A DNA stretch of 64,000 bases, taken from assembly GCF_018691265.1 (NCBI RefSeq), contig NW_024881321.1:20189698-20253697 (forward strand). The letters run 5' to 3'. Within the stretch, counting starts at the first letter, position 1, and the number at the start of each line of letters is the position of its first letter. Source of the stretch: Tyto alba (Eukaryota; Chordata; Aves; Strigiformes; Tytonidae). Positions 23,261 to 36,662 of this stretch are shown in pieces. Below the pieces are notes generated by a model. The model made no database searches, was not told the origin of the DNA, and saw only the letters and a program-made list of their open reading frames with translations. Made by a program: the position numbers and the translations under genes.

Positions 23261-26200
23261 TTAAAGAACTGGCTGGGCTGGGATGGTGTGTAGGGAGCAG
23301 GGAGCTGAGGGAGACTTGGAAAGGTGCAGGAGAGAAGTGGGGAGAGTATTTGGCCACTGGAGGATTGGGGAGCACAGTAGGGAGGAGGAACCACAGCAGT
23401 GGGGGCTTTGGAAGCATAATGAAAGCAAGATAATTGATGATAATAACTGATAATGTAAGGGGAAGGAGACACAAGGGTAAGGGAGCAGAATAAGAGAAGA
23501 TACTAGGATTTTCTTGTATCTTGTCCTGTGAGAGACAGTCCCTCTCACCCCACTCAATTATTTCAGTGTAGTAATTCTTGCTTGAATGTCACGGAAATTG
23601 TTGGTATATATGTTTTCTATATATTATAAGAAGTCAGGGATACCAAATGAGGAGAGAAGGAACCTTGAAATGGAAAAACTGAAATAAGCTGTACGGTATA
23701 ATGCACATTATAATGTGTAGAGGGAGGTGCATACAGTGTATTTCTGTATGCTCACTTTTTTTTATTCGTCCTTTCAAAGCTTTCTGCTATTTAGGTGTTG
23801 TAACTTTTTGTTTGATACTTTATCTTTTGCATGCATTCTCACAAGAACAAATGTTATGTCTATGCAGCTAAACAAAGGATGGCCAAAGAGAAAGTTAAAG
23901 TACTGAACCCTTTGTTTCAACTCAGTATAGGTATGTATGTATTTATGTATAAATATTTATATTTCAGGAAATTAGAGGTCACTATGATAGGGTAGTTTAG
24001 AAGACTGAACAATAAATCAGGCCAGTTTTAGCTTTTGAAAAATTACTTTATTGGATTGATATTCATAAACAGAACACACTGCAAATGATTAGTTCCTACT
24101 CATTTGTAATCATTATTATTACATATTCAGAGCAGTTAGTCCTTAACTATTGATTGTCTGCACTCATTCTCTATCTCTGTTCTGGACTATGCCAACTAAC
24201 TCTCTCCAAGACATATGTGGTATAGAAAGGATGACACCCGAGCAATGTGGGTGCAAGCCAGTCAGTGTCACTAGGGCCAGAAATCTCTCCTTGTTTTAAC
24301 ACTACAGACAGAGCATGTGTAACCTGGGAGAAGTCACTGAAGAAACAGTGAGTTGTTCTGTTTTGGCCGCGCTGTGTTGGATTAAGAAACTGTCACCTGT
24401 AAATACTTACTCCTAGCCTCACTATTGTATTTATTTGCATAGAGAATTTGAGATTTATTGATTTAGAGCAAAAAAGTAGAATAATGATTTAGCATACTCA
24501 CCAGAGGATGGGTGTTCTAACATCCTGTCCCTCTCTAAGGATTGTTTATATGTAGTGTAAAAAAAGTATACTCACAGCAATAGCAATTTCCATTTCTATG
24601 TATTGGGACTGGATTATAGCTTATTCTAGAAATAGTAATGGTTTTGTCATCTGGTTTAGTTTCACTGAATCTTCCCTTTTTGTAAAATCAGGAGAAGATA
24701 CTCATCAGGCTTGCTATTTTTTGGTTTATTTATTGTTGTTGTTCTGTTCTATAACAGCATTCTTTAATACAGTTGTTGCTATTTTCTGAAGGGATTGAAA
24801 GTTACTCAAAATTTATTGTTCTGTGTGTCTCTGTGAAATAGCATTTTTACCTTCATTAACAAAGTCACAATGCAAGCCTGTGGTGTTAGCACACAAGGAA
24901 CAAAAGCATTTCTTCTGACACTGAGTAAACACAGTTTGACCAAAAGGTCTATGCTGGGAGTCCATACAGAATTTCAGACGTGCTGTACAAGGTTATTGTA
25001 AATGAATAGCAAAGGTATTTCTTGCCACAACATTTGTGCAACTGGAACTGAGTAAACCATGAAGGATGCTTCATCTTCCACGTACACTATCACAGAAGGG
25101 TGTGTTACTCTTCTTCTGGCTACAGCTCTGCATTGTCTCTTCCCTCCAGGGACACAGCTGATACTAATCTCTGTACCTTGTGCTGCAGTCAGACAGAAGC
25201 TTTATTAATAATGACAATGGCACATCCTTTGCAGCGTCTTCCTGCTTCACTTGGAGCTTTCTCAGATATTATCTTCATTGTTTCAAAGTGGCTATAAATA
25301 TGAAAGTATTTACAATGAATTGTTTCCAAACAATTAATTTACTGAACTATGTGCTAAGTTTATATTGTCTTTGTTATGCCCAGGCTCAATACCAAGAGCA
25401 GAATAAGTTAGATAAATGTGGTTCTTCACATTTGGGGCATGAAAAATATCTGCTCTTCTATCAACATGGAGTCATTTCCATTTGCAAAATGTGAGATGGC
25501 ATCTTGGATGAATGTGCCCCGGGATAATTTTTTTTCGGGTATGAATTCAAGCACAAACAAGAAAAAATAACTGATCTGAATTTTTCATTTGGTAATTGTA
25601 TTTAAATGAGTAACAATATTTAACATACTACCACATCTTCTCTTGTTTGTAAGTCTCAAAGGAGTCTAGGAGTGAATAACACTAAACATGTGGGAAATGG
25701 AGACACCAGAAATTAGTTGATGTGCTCAAGTCACATTGCTCTTCAGAAGCAGAGCATGCAATTTAGAGCTCTAACCTCTGAGATAGGAAAGTTCCAGCTC
25801 TTTGGATGTTTTCAAGTGATGTTGATTTTTTTCTTCTGTCATAAGACTCAACAAAAATTTTAGGTATCTTATTAACAGAGATGAATGAATAAAATAAAAT
25901 ATATGTTAAACCTTACAAGTTTTTTTCTTTAATTTTCAAACTGAAGCAGAAGCAAAAGCTCTCTGAAAACTTGGAAAGGATCACGTTAAATTTATTGATT
26001 TTTAATAGTGTGTCCCAGAATTCATAGGTTTGTCTGGAACTTGCCTGACTGCCAAAATTGTCAGTGGTATATTCCTTTCTGTAGCTCAGACAGCAATTAG
26101 AAACCTTGTTCTGACAAAAAGTAAGTGTGATTCTGAGCTGTACATACTCTGTTCACTGTTGATCAGGAAAGGTGAGAAATATGGTATAGTACAGAGTAAT

Positions 26201-27199
26201 AAGAGGCTCTTCAGGTGAATTTGAACAGCAAATGGATTCAATGAAAAGGAATTTGTGTGTAAGATTATGTACAAGGGGTAGTATTCCTAGTACTGTATCC
26301 AAGTGAGTTTTCATGTGACACAGCACCAATATAAAACATTTTTTTTTTCATGAAGGAAAAATTTGAAGCTGAGAGCCACAGCCAACTCAGACTGGTACAG
26401 TAAACATCATGCTGAGGCAATGATGTTCCCTGTGACTGTGTGCAGATCTGGTAGCCTTTAACTGCTATTCTAAAAGAGATGATTTTTTTTTTCCTCCTTT
26501 TTTTCTGTATAGTATGTTCATACAAAGAGGAGGTTAAGGAGGAAGGAGGCTCAGAAGACCTCATCCTGGAGAAGCTATCAGCAGGAGAAAGGAGGGAATT
26601 CCCCACAACCCCACCTCCCACTCCTTCCAGAGACACATGTTTTTCTGCCTCTCATTTCTTTTGGCAAGCAGGTTGTCAGGGGTAAGGCAGTAGCAATTCC
26701 ACTGTCACTGTGGATGCAAAGTGATGTGTTTCTAACTTTCTCCCATGAGAAGGTGAAATTAGCCTTCAGTCAAACCCTGCAGTACAATATTTGGTACAGG
26801 ATTTGGAGCAAAAGGGTTTTAGCAGGGCCCAGGGGAGAGTTGAAAGCACAAGTGATTTTGAGTCTGAGAGATGTCATACCCAAAAGTACCAAGTACTGTA
26901 TCATGAAGATAGCACACAGTGGCACCCAGAGCCCAGGTAAGTGATACAGAAAATCCTAAAAACATCCTTCCTTTTAGCTTCAAACCTTTGGGATCACGAA
27001 CCAGGACATCCTAAAGAAGCTACTAACACCAAATTGCTGGGGGATTAAGTCAGGCAACTGCAGTCAGAGTATACATGTGAGGAAATGCTGTCTTGTGGCA
27101 CAGGACATATACCCTAACCATGAATGTCTGCATCAGACCCTTCTCTTGAAAACATTATCATCAGCAGCCCTACTTTTAGCTCCCTGAGAAGTATTATTG

Positions 27200-27520
27200 A
27201 CTCCACAGCCTTGGCCAGAGTTTATTTAAGATCCTTTCCACATGAGAAACAGAAATCCAATTTCCTGTTCCAAGAATGAGGAGCAGTGGTTCAAATGCAT
27301 TAAGCTCTTGCCTAGATTGTATCTTGCCAAAAACTTAAGATTAATTATTATTTCTTCCTCGTTAAGTGCAGAATATGCGCTTGGCACTCTGTAAGCCATA
27401 AAGACAGCATCTACAGCTAATTGCTTTCAGTTTCAATACCTGATCCTTTACAGCTATGTTTTCCTATCCCATTGAAACTTGATTTGAATGAATAAGAGTT
27501 ATTTCAAAGACAAACAGTTT
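27200..27520. promoter_or_regulatory. candidate conserved non-coding element
   Basis: Non-repetitive block with dense homeobox-like and other cores: GATTAATTATTATTTC, CCTCGTTAAGTGCAG, ATATGCGCTTGGC, AGCCATAAAG and AGCTAATTGCTTTC. It resembles the composition of vertebrate conserved enhancers. No alignment could be made, so this is a prediction from texture only. Confidence 0.25.
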
Positions 27521-27856
27521 AGATAGAAAGATTCTGGCACATATAAAAATTTAAGTTACAATTGTCTCTACAGGAGATAGAGAGGAGAACTGATATGGAT
27601 ATACCTACAAAGGCTAGTAAAAAAGAACATAGGAAAGTAAAATTCTGTAGTTGTATATTCATTGTGTTCATAGAGTCAGTTCCTGGTTATAACCATTATA
27701 CTTTGATTGTTATTTCTGGTTTGTGTGAAGAAAGAGAAATAGTAACTAAATTTTTTTTAATAATAGAGTTTGGAAAGAAAACAAGACATCTGTGGTCTCA
27801 TTGAGATCTAAGTAAAGCCAGTAGTGCATTTTTCATTAACTTGAATTTAATAGGAT

Positions 27857-27888
27857 CTTAATTTAATTTAGTTTAATTTAATTTAATT
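27857..27888 (+). repeat. (TTTAA)n pentanucleotide repeat
   Basis: About six imperfect TTTAA units with one TTTAG variant. It lies about 35 bp upstream of the CR1 copy that starts at 27923. Confidence 0.8.
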
Positions 27889-27922
27889 CTCAACTTTCTG
27901 TAATGCATTTACACTTACAGAA

Positions 27923-28565
27923 ATGTGTGCTTGCAGCCTAGAAAGACAACTGCATCCTGGGCTGCATCAAGAGAAGTGTGGCCAGCAGGTCAAGGGAGGT
28001 GATTCTCTTCCCTCTACTCTGATGAGACCCCACCTAGAGTACTGTGTTCAGTTCTGGGACCCCCAGTGTAAGAAGGACATGGACCTGTTTGAGTGGGTTC
28101 AGAGGAGGCCACGAAGATGATCAGAGGGCTGGAACACCTCCCCTGTGAGAACAGGCTGAGAGAGATGGGGATGTTCAGCCTGGAGAAAAGAACACTTTGG
28201 GGAGATCTTATAGTGGCCTTCCAGTACTTAAAGGGGGCCTACAGGAAAGATGGGGAGGACCCTTTATCAGGGAATGTAGTGACAGGATGAGGGGTAACGG
28301 TTTTAAACTGAAAGAGGGTAGATTTAGATTAGTTATAAGGAAGAAGTTCTTTATTGTGAGGGTGGTGAGACACTGGGACAAGTTGCCCAGAGCAGCTGTG
28401 GCTGCCCCATCCCTGTAAGTGTTCAAGGCCAGGTTGGACGGGGCTTTGAGCAACCCGGTCTAGTGGAAGGTGTCCCTGCCCATGGCAGGGGGGTTGGAAC
28501 TAGATGATATTTAAGGTCCCTTCCAACCCAAGCCATTCTATGTTTCTATGATTCTATGATTTTAT
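27923..28565 (+). mobile_element. CR1 LINE, 5'-truncated, about 640 bp
   Basis: Sense-strand CR1 3' part. It includes the end of ORF2 (fragments such as [18 protein letters not shown] and [12 protein letters not shown]), then the 3' untranslated region (AAGGCCAGGTTGGACGGGGC, GGTCCCTTCCAACCCAAGCC) and the terminal TTCTATGATTCTATGATT units. ORF2 is broken by frameshifts near 28100-28120 and again near 28260-28290, so it encodes nothing functional. No target duplication is visible, as is usual for CR1. It is the least disrupted CR1 in the window. Confidence 0.95.
27925..28418 (+). pseudogene. CR1 ORF2 C-terminal fragment (broken)
   Basis: This is the tail of the CR1 ORF2 polyprotein downstream of the reverse-transcriptase domain. 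In full-length CR1 the protein also carries an endonuclease and the reverse transcriptase; neither is present here. Three reading frames are needed to follow the homology: [18 protein letters not shown], then [20 protein letters not shown], then a part covering LVIRKKFFIVRVVRHWDKLP. The two frame changes show that it is non-functional. Confidence 0.85.
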
Positions 28566-31500
28566 AATGTAATTTAAAGAGGCCCCAAATTTGAGATGAT
28601 AAAACATTTCCAAATAAGATGCAGCCAATATTTAAATTATAATTATCCCTAGAGGTGTATTATAGCAGTTGATACAGATGTCAGAGCAACAGATCTCAAA
28701 GCTTGTTGATATTTAGAATGGCTTATTAGTGTGACTGGTATGGCTGTATGCACCAGGGGCTGCTGGAGCTGCAGATAAACAGCTTTTGTGTTGAGAAAGC
28801 TTAAACTAATTTTCCAGACAGAGGAAGTCACACTAGCAAAAGACTGTCCTGTCATTATAATTCAATAAGTATTAAGCATTTCTGTTATTTGTTCTGTGTG
28901 ACTCATTCAGTTGAGTCCCTGTCTCACCTCCCACACTGCAGCTTCTGTAACACAGGTATTTGTACTTTGGACACCAGAGAGCGGGTCCCCTGATCAGCTG
29001 TGCCAGGCACAGGAGATCCCCAAAACAGGGAAGTGTGACCTGGGAATGCAATGTTTCTGCTTTCTACAAAGGTCAGAGGCTCAGAGAAGTCCCTCTAGAG
29101 TTATGTCTAACTGCAGCCTCTTACCGTGTTCCTGTTTTCATTTTATTTCTTAACCATTCAGTGTGGAAAAAAAATGAGATATCTTTATTTTAATGGGTGT
29201 AACCAGGTTTCACAGAGATTGAACTAGACAATTAATAGCTGCTGAAAGTTAACTTCAGTAAACTAAAGAGTGCAGGAAAATTTGAAAGAAATAGTCTGAG
29301 GACATGAGAGACAAGAGCCTGAATTCAAGTTGTAACATAGAAGGACAGTCCAATGGAGCTTTGCAGTAGGCTACAAGATGAGGAGTGTAGCTGCTGTACT
29401 GCAATGTTTCTGTGACCGAAATAAAGTATTCAGAAGGCTACATGAATATACTCATGTCACTGCTCATACTTGCTGCAGTTACTTCTTGGTTGTGATGTCA
29501 GGCAAATAGGGCAGTGAGATCCATATCCCTGTCATTCTACATACTTATACACACACTGAGCTATATGATAAGAGGGAAGATGCAAGCCCACTGGAACCTG
29601 GCATATTAGTCTTGTTTCAATTTTTTTGTCATTTCTGTGTAGAGTATATGAATTAGAAAAAGAAGTGCCTGAAAAACCTGTTCTTATGCCATAATAAGGT
29701 AGTGGTGGTGAAACTACTTTGCCTGCTCCTTGTAAAAGAATGTTTTGTTTTTCAACATCATCAATTGAGGGCATGTCTCTAAAGCACTTTTTTGATCCAC
29801 TTATTTTCACGGGACTGCAACATATGTTTTTCCTCTTCCACTTTTTAATATTTTGGTCTCTAGTGAATCCACATACAAAAGCTTCCTTCCTTTAGTTGGA
29901 GTCCACAAATGAAAGGCTTTTCTTTCTCTGATTGCAGATCAGCCTGCCAAGAAACAAACTCTAACTGGAGAACATCACTTTAATTTATTTATGGGATACA
30001 GATGACAAGGAAGTCTGTCCTCTTCTCAGGCTTTTTGGAAAGCTTTGGGCTGACCCAGCCCAGCAGAGTTCATATGGCAAAGGCAAACTGTGCCAGGAAC
30101 CAAAGCCAATAGTCATTGCAAACCTCTGAACCAAAACATTCCTTTAGTGCTTGAATTTCCCTATAATTTGTGTAGATTCCCTTTTTGTCAATGAAGCTTG
30201 CAGTGGATAACTAGCTTAGTGCAATCAGACTAAACAACTGTGCTATTCATTCAGCAATTAGATGATAGCAGTAATGCATGCTTTATGGTTTCCGTTCTTC
30301 ATTCTTTCCTTTCTTTTAAAGTCCTTGGAGACAAACTCTGGGATGTTTGGCAAAGAAGAGGCTCTTGCTGAAAAATATCCTGTCTTTTTTTACTTTGGGA
30401 TTGCTAATAAGTTCTATTCTCAGAGGCAAAACATCAGATCCACATAGGAAGAAAAGATCAGCTAGAAAAAAAGCAACTCTACAGTCATTTATATCTATAC
30501 ATGAACATTTGCTTTGATCTATTTAAATGACAGAGGAAGACCTTTTTTAAAAATCACCAGCAGCATATGGCTTAATTTAGAGTAAAATAAGAATATTTTG
30601 AATGCAAATAATTTTAGCAGAAATAGAGTGAGGTATGTTTGCTCTATAAATGACTTGAGAGGGGCGTAGGGCTAAAAGTAAGAATTTTGCTGTTGTTGCA
30701 GAAGATAAATCTTTGTGAAAGGGCAGGCTTCAGTGCTTCAGCTTTCAGTTAGGAGTTTCAGCTCTGGCCAAAATCAGCTGTGATTTTTACCCTTTCCTTA
30801 CCGCTGCACATAAATTCTCTGTGTTTGGAAAAAAGGTATCTATATGTATGGATAACTTGATGACATTGTTAATGATCCTATTAACTAAGGGGCAAACTTT
30901 AGCTCTGTGTGTACTAAAAAAAAGAAAAAAAGTTTAACCAAGTTGATAAAAAATGATACAGCTTAGCAAATGTTCTCTTCATATAGTTGTAAAGTAAACT
31001 TGCTTATCTACTACCTTTTCATTTTCTTATTCTGGCAATTCTTCCTTCTTTGTTTTACACCAGTTCTGTCACTCAGCTACTGTGTGACCTCAGACAGATC
31101 AATTAAATTCCCTGTACTATAGTTTCTTTATTTAAGGGCTAATCAAAAACCCATTAAACTCTATGTGGGCTCTGAGAGATAAATACTGGCAGATTTAGCT
31201 GTGGTAGCTTAAAGCATTACAGCACCCAGATGCCTTTGCTATCTCTTTTCAAAGGATTAATTCACCAATAGCAGGCAAGGAAGGATAGGATATAAGTCAT
31301 GTGTCAGCCATGGTTTGCAGTACAAAATATTAGATTAAATTGCTATGAAGGTAGGTGCTCATTAATGAACTGGACTGTAAAATGTGTCAATCAATGCACA
31401 GATACATATCCTGTTCTGTCATTCTGTAATATTTGCTATGACCTAAGACAGCTGGCCAAGTTGAAAACACAGGACAGTAACCCCTCTAACTATAAACATG

Positions 31501-33659
31501 AAAGATTTTCTGCCAGAGCTCCGAAAATCTTACCTGTGTATCTAAAAGTGTTTGAAAACACTGATTTCTGTAAGCTGATTGAAGATACTGATAAAAGGCA
31601 ATGAATAACAATAAAGTATCATTGTACATGTCAAGGGAAGAATGGTTGCATTTAATTTTTAAATGCTAAAAGGAAGGAAAAAAACAGGAAAAAAGAATTT
31701 CCAGCTGACTGCAAGTACATTGAATTTCTATTCAGACCACTTAATTTAGTTTCCAAATATGCTGTTTTGAAGTAACTTTCAGCATAAGGATTGTCATTTT
31801 TCTCACAATGGCAATCAGCCGTGACAGGATGAATGGCTGTGAGGACTTGAAACAGAAATAGTGGAAGATAGAATGATGAGAAGCCAATGGGGCAGTGTGG
31901 CATTCCAGCATGGTTTGTACTAATCACTGAGTTGAAATATCTTCTTAATGTTGGGACACTCCTTGGAAGCTGGTCTAGTGCCTCTCTAATTGTCCACTTG
32001 AGTTCAGTGAGCTCTTGTTCAAGGCCCAAGGTCACTCCATCTTAGATATTTAGCTGAAGTGCTCATGATTAGAGTCTTGTTGCCCTGGGTTTCCTCTCTT
32101 GTCAGTGGTCAATGGTAGGTCTTCAGAATTAACTGGCTATCTCTCCACGGTGAGTGCTTGAAGAAGGAGAAAGAAGTATGGGGAACTGGGCTGTGGTCTG
32201 CTTTTGCTCTGCTGACATCTTAGAGGAGCCTTATTGTTAAGATAGACAAATTTGAGCACTGTCTTGCCAAGGCAGAAGAATTCAGATTTTTGGTTTCCAA
32301 GTCTAAAGCTGCAAATCATTATGCAAATGCTTTATATTCATTTTTCTTCAGTTGGACTATTTTAACCAAATGTAGTTTGATGTTAGTAAGTGTAGCAGAG
32401 TGCAATATGAATAGTACCAAATCATAGAAGTCTGACAGCATAGGATCAAAAGAGAATAAGCCCGCGGGTTTAGACCTCACCAAAAACCCAAAAATTTAAC
32501 TTACACACCACTGAAAATCAATAAGAACTATTGACATATGCATGTTAATGATTAAAGCCTGCCTTGCATTAGTGAATGAAAAGTAAAAATTTCAGAAAAC
32601 TGTTACTAGTAATTCAGTCATTTATTGTACTTAACCTCAGAGAAATCAGCACTTCCAGAACAGAAATAAGTATATGAATTTTCCCATACATTGTCTATAT
32701 TTGTTTAGTTAGTACAGCCTTCTGAACATAGGAAAATGCAAACAGAACAGCTGTTTCAGTGGGTTAAGGTTAAGGAGAAAAAAAATAAGTTTTTCATTCA
32801 AGAATAAATGTTTACAACATTATCTTTTGGGACAAACAAAAATTGACTGTAAAATGATCTCTACACATAAAGAACAGTGATATGAAAAATATATTATTTA
32901 TTTTAAAATAGAAACATTCTTACTGGAAAGAGTATGGCATTGGTTGAGTTCCGGCTATAGTGAAGCCTACTTGGAAATAAACGTGTGGTTTTACAGGATA
33001 TGGGCTATTATGCTGCCTTTTAGCTTGGTGTTTTTCACTTCTGGGATGTGAACAGTTACCAGCAATGCGTCATGACTAAATTTACTTTATTTGTACTGCT
33101 TGCTATCATTTGTAGTGTGTCATTATTTGAAGTTTGGTGTAAGTCTCAATTGAAACATTAAACTTTTTATGAACTGGAAATCTTGGAAATCTTTCAGAGG
33201 AAGGCATTTATTTATGATATTGTAGTCAGTGTTTCCATTATATCCCCCTGTTTTCAGGGATTTATAACTTAGTTGTTAAAAAATCATTCTGGACTAAAAT
33301 TTGGCATATGGGATTGAACCCAGTTTGAAAATAAGTCTGATCACATGTAAACCGTAGGGTACAGAAATGATTAAATGTATTCTTTAGAGATTGCTTTGCT
33401 TTATTATTATGTTGCATTGTATTATAAAATTGTCTACAATTAATTCTGTATTAATAATGTTGTATTTCAAATACCTTTTTCATCCCACACTCCTGTCTCT
33501 TGGATGAAGACTAGAGAGATTACTGCTGTGTTTATCACTGAAATGTAGTATGGCTGAGTGTTTCTGTAGCCCTAAAGGAACATGACGGTTACTTCTCCTG
33601 AGTAGCATAGATCACTAGTTGAGTACACAGAAGAAGCACAAGCAGACAGAATGCAACTA

Positions 33660-33745
33660 GACATTGGCAAAATCCAGCCAGCCAACCAAAACCATAAAAA
33701 ATCCCCAAACTTCCAAAAGAAAAACAAAACAAAAAAAACCACAAC
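33660..33745 (+). repeat. A/C-rich tract
   Basis: CCAGCCAGCCAACC followed by AAAAC, AACAAAAC and ACAAC units, with almost no G or T. Low-complexity sequence similar to 11980-12080. Confidence 0.6.
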
Positions 33746-34067
33746 AAAGCTTTACATGATACTAAGTAGCTTAGAGATAGCATAGTTAAGGCATTATAGT
33801 TTCTGTAAGGAAGTATGGGATTGATACTGTAGATTCTTCAGTTTTTTCAAGATCCCCAGTTCTGTTTCTAGCTCAGAAAATGACAACTTTAACTGGCATA
33901 TTCCTGTTGTTTTCCCACTGGAACATGACCACAATAATGGTCAAGAAAAAAGACTATAATTGTAAATTCACTGGTTTCTGGGTTATCTTTGGAGGCTTCA
34001 TACTGAAGTAATTACCAAGATCTACTTCTTTTAGCTTATCTTTTCAAAGGAGAACACAATCTGAGTC

Positions 34068-34096
<29 letters not shown>
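34068..34096 (+). repeat. poly-A tract (A29)
   Basis: Twenty-nine uninterrupted A after CTGAGTC and before TGCTGCAG. I saw no retroposed gene body directly upstream, so it is listed as simple sequence. Confidence 0.9.
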
Positions 34097-34098
<2 letters not shown>

Positions 34099-34799
34099 CT
34101 GCAGCTTGCAAGCACTTTCACCAACCAGTATTTTTTAGTGAGATTTTTTTCTCTGATTTTTACTGGTTATATTAAGATTTCAATACACATTTTTTTTTTG
34201 TCTCAGAAGAAAATATGAGAATCTCAGTGGAAACATCTGATTCCTTTTTTTTCTCAGAGGATTTGCATGATATCAATAAGATTATCTCACAGACCTCAAA
34301 CACAGTAAAGCAATCCTGGGAAGCTTTAGACAGCTACAATGACATTAGGGAGTTAGAAGGTCTGCCCTTGTTCATCATGTCTCTTATTTTAACTGAGAAG
34401 AAAGCAGATGTGGTGCAGAATGTACTAGCAGGTTTGAATCTGGTAATTCATGACAGATGTAACTTGCTGCTTGTTTGGAGTTGCCATACATAAGATGATA
34501 AAGAACGGCATGAGAACATTAAGGCATTAAAACCTTTTTAATGATGAAGAAATTTAGTCTTCATTGTTAATTCAACAAAAACTAATAATGTGCCTAAAGG
34601 GAAGAAAAGGCACACAAAACCCCAAACTCAAACCCATCATCAGTCTTTTCTAGGACTATAAATTCGCATGATGTATAAATACAGAACATCTGGAAAGATG
34701 ATTCCCATTTTTTAAAAAAAAACTGAGAGGAGAAAAGAAGAGGAGGGTTCCTGAAGTATTGTCATAGCAATATACTGAGATCCTGGAGGATGCTGCAGG

Positions 34800-35000
34800 A
34801 CACTTTACTGTGAGGATGACCAAGCACTGACACAGGGTGTAAGAGAGGCTGTGGAGTCTCCATCCTTGGAGATATTCAGAAGCTGTCTGGACATGGTTCT
34901 GGGCAACTGGCTGTAGGTGGCCCTGCTTGAGCAGGGGGGATGGACCAGATGACCTCCAGAAGTCCCTTCCAACTTCAGCCTTTCCGTGATTTTGTGATTT
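34800..35000 (+). mobile_element. old CR1 LINE fragment (3' end)
   Basis: Diverged CR1 3' region. It has GAGAGGCTGTGGAGTCTCCA, TCCTTGGAGATATTCAGA, GCAACTGGCTGTAGGTGGCC, GGATGGACCAGATGACCTCC and TCCCTTCCAACTTCAGCC, then a TTCCGTGATTTTGTGATTT tail in place of the ATTCTATG units. The sequence pattern (GACCTCCAGAAGTCCC rather than GATGGTCTTTAAGGTCCC) places it in a different and apparently older CR1 subfamily from the copies at 27923 and 36663. Confidence 0.88.
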
Positions 35001-35004
35001 AGTG

Positions 35005-36660
35005 TCAGACTGGTATACTCCATTTTATGCTGCACTGCAGTGTTTGAGTGTGATATTTATACATCAGATGTAATGGAGTTTTTTTAATGTTGTTTTTATT
35101 TCTGTTGCATCTGTTGATACATTCAGTACAAACACATGGCACATCTCCACCCTAGCCAAACAGCAGAGGGTCATAGGTTATTCTGTGGTTTAGCTGAGCT
35201 ACTTAGAACTACCACATACAGTTTCTGAAACAGTTTGCTCTTATTCTTGTGTAACTGATCCCAATGACAGTGGAAGTCTGGAAGGAATCTTTCCATAACA
35301 TCAGCAAGCTGTGAGCAAGCTCCTCAATGTCTTGCACTGTTCAGTAATGAGTATATTAAATATACTGCTCAACAATATTATGTTCAGTATTAATAGCTTG
35401 GAGTGAAATTTCAGAATCCATAACTAGATATTGAGAAGTGATGACGAAAGACTGAGATAGATAGAATAGATAGAATTGCAGAAAATCAATAGCTAATTTT
35501 GGTACATGTCTATGGATAAAGGAATACAAGAGGGCAGAAATGTTCACAGCAAGAAACAGGGAAAGAATAACACAATGAGAACAGTAGTGAAGTAGGTGAA
35601 CAGAGTTAGTGAGAATATAGTTAAGCTAAGCAATAAGGGTTAAGATTAACAATTCGGGAAGGGACCAGTTAAGAAGGAAATTAAACACGTAGGTTTGAAA
35701 TGGGAAAAAGTTTATTTCAGAAAGGTTCTTCAAGAAGTATAACAAAGATCATGCTTGAGACTGGGCTTACTTAGTATTTTAATTGGTACCTCTGTTGATA
35801 AAATGTGTGTGATTCAAAATGAAAAGGCATTGACAACACAGCTAAATGATACAGGCAGAGCTGACAGAGAGACAAACTTGGAGGAAGAGGATTCTAAGAA
35901 TTCCTGTTATCATCTGCAAGATATCTTCCTGAGAGGGAAGACAGGATGTGCTAATTAATCACAGCAGTGTGACCCAGTACTGAAAAAGGCATATGACACA
36001 TAGAATATATCAGAGGTACAGAGATTCATCTGAGGCCTCGATGAAGTCTCCGTCACATTATTTATAGTTTTGACCATCTATATGTTTAAAAATGTGTTAT
36101 GTTGAAACAAGAAGGAAGCAGGAAAGACAAGATGGCTACAGAAATGCAGAATCTGTCTTCTGAGAAGAAACTGAATGGGCGTGATATTTAACTTACTGAA
36201 ATGAAGACTGAGATGAGGATTTGATTACTGTCTCTAAATACATTAAGCATTTAATGCCAGAAAGGAAAAAACTATGATAAGGGACAATGTTGGCATAAAA
36301 ACTAGGTGCATGTAAACCAGCCAGGAATATGTGCAAATGAGAAGAAAGTTTTTAACTGCAGGAATACTGAGGCTCCAAAACATATTAGAGTGGTTAAACA
36401 AACAAACAAGCCAACCTTTCTTTAAATTCAGCTTCATAAGTTTATGAGGGAGATCCTATGATATGGCTGTCTGCAATAGTAGGAAAACAAAACTGATGAA
36501 CCACAAGGTCCTTTTTGTCTTCAGAAAATGGCCTCGTTTTCAAAACTTATTTCTTGCAGCTCCCATTGTGTTGTTTCTCTTAATGCCCCATGTTTCCCTG
36601 TAACACCCTCAGAAACCAAGACCTGGTGAGTGTAAATATTTAGTAAGCAAGGTATAGATT
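35005..36660. other. unique AT-rich DNA, no gene seen
   Basis: A short GATA-rich microsatellite-like run lies at 35455-35478. Nothing else was recognised. Confidence 0.5.
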
Positions 36661-36662
36661 TA

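Larger units (their letters stand above)
23261..27915. other. unique AT-rich DNA, no gene seen
   Basis: Beyond the G-rich tail of the CpG patch the sequence is unique and AT-rich. It holds a GTAT/TTAT microsatellite-like run (about 23931-23962), a candidate conserved block (27200-27520) and a TTTAA repeat (27857-27888). No coding feature was recognised. Confidence 0.5.
28570..34795. other. unique AT-rich DNA, no gene seen
   Basis: No recognised gene or transposon. It contains an A/C-rich tract (33660-33745) and a poly-A tract (34068-34096). The open frames at 31299-31604 (plus), 31652-32035 (minus) and 34215-34493 (plus) lack recognisable domains. Confidence 0.5.

Noticed and set aside
34215..34493. 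92-codon plus-strand open frame beginning MRISVETSDS
   Set aside because: No recognisable domain, no splice context and AT-rich flanks; this length is expected by chance in 64 kb.
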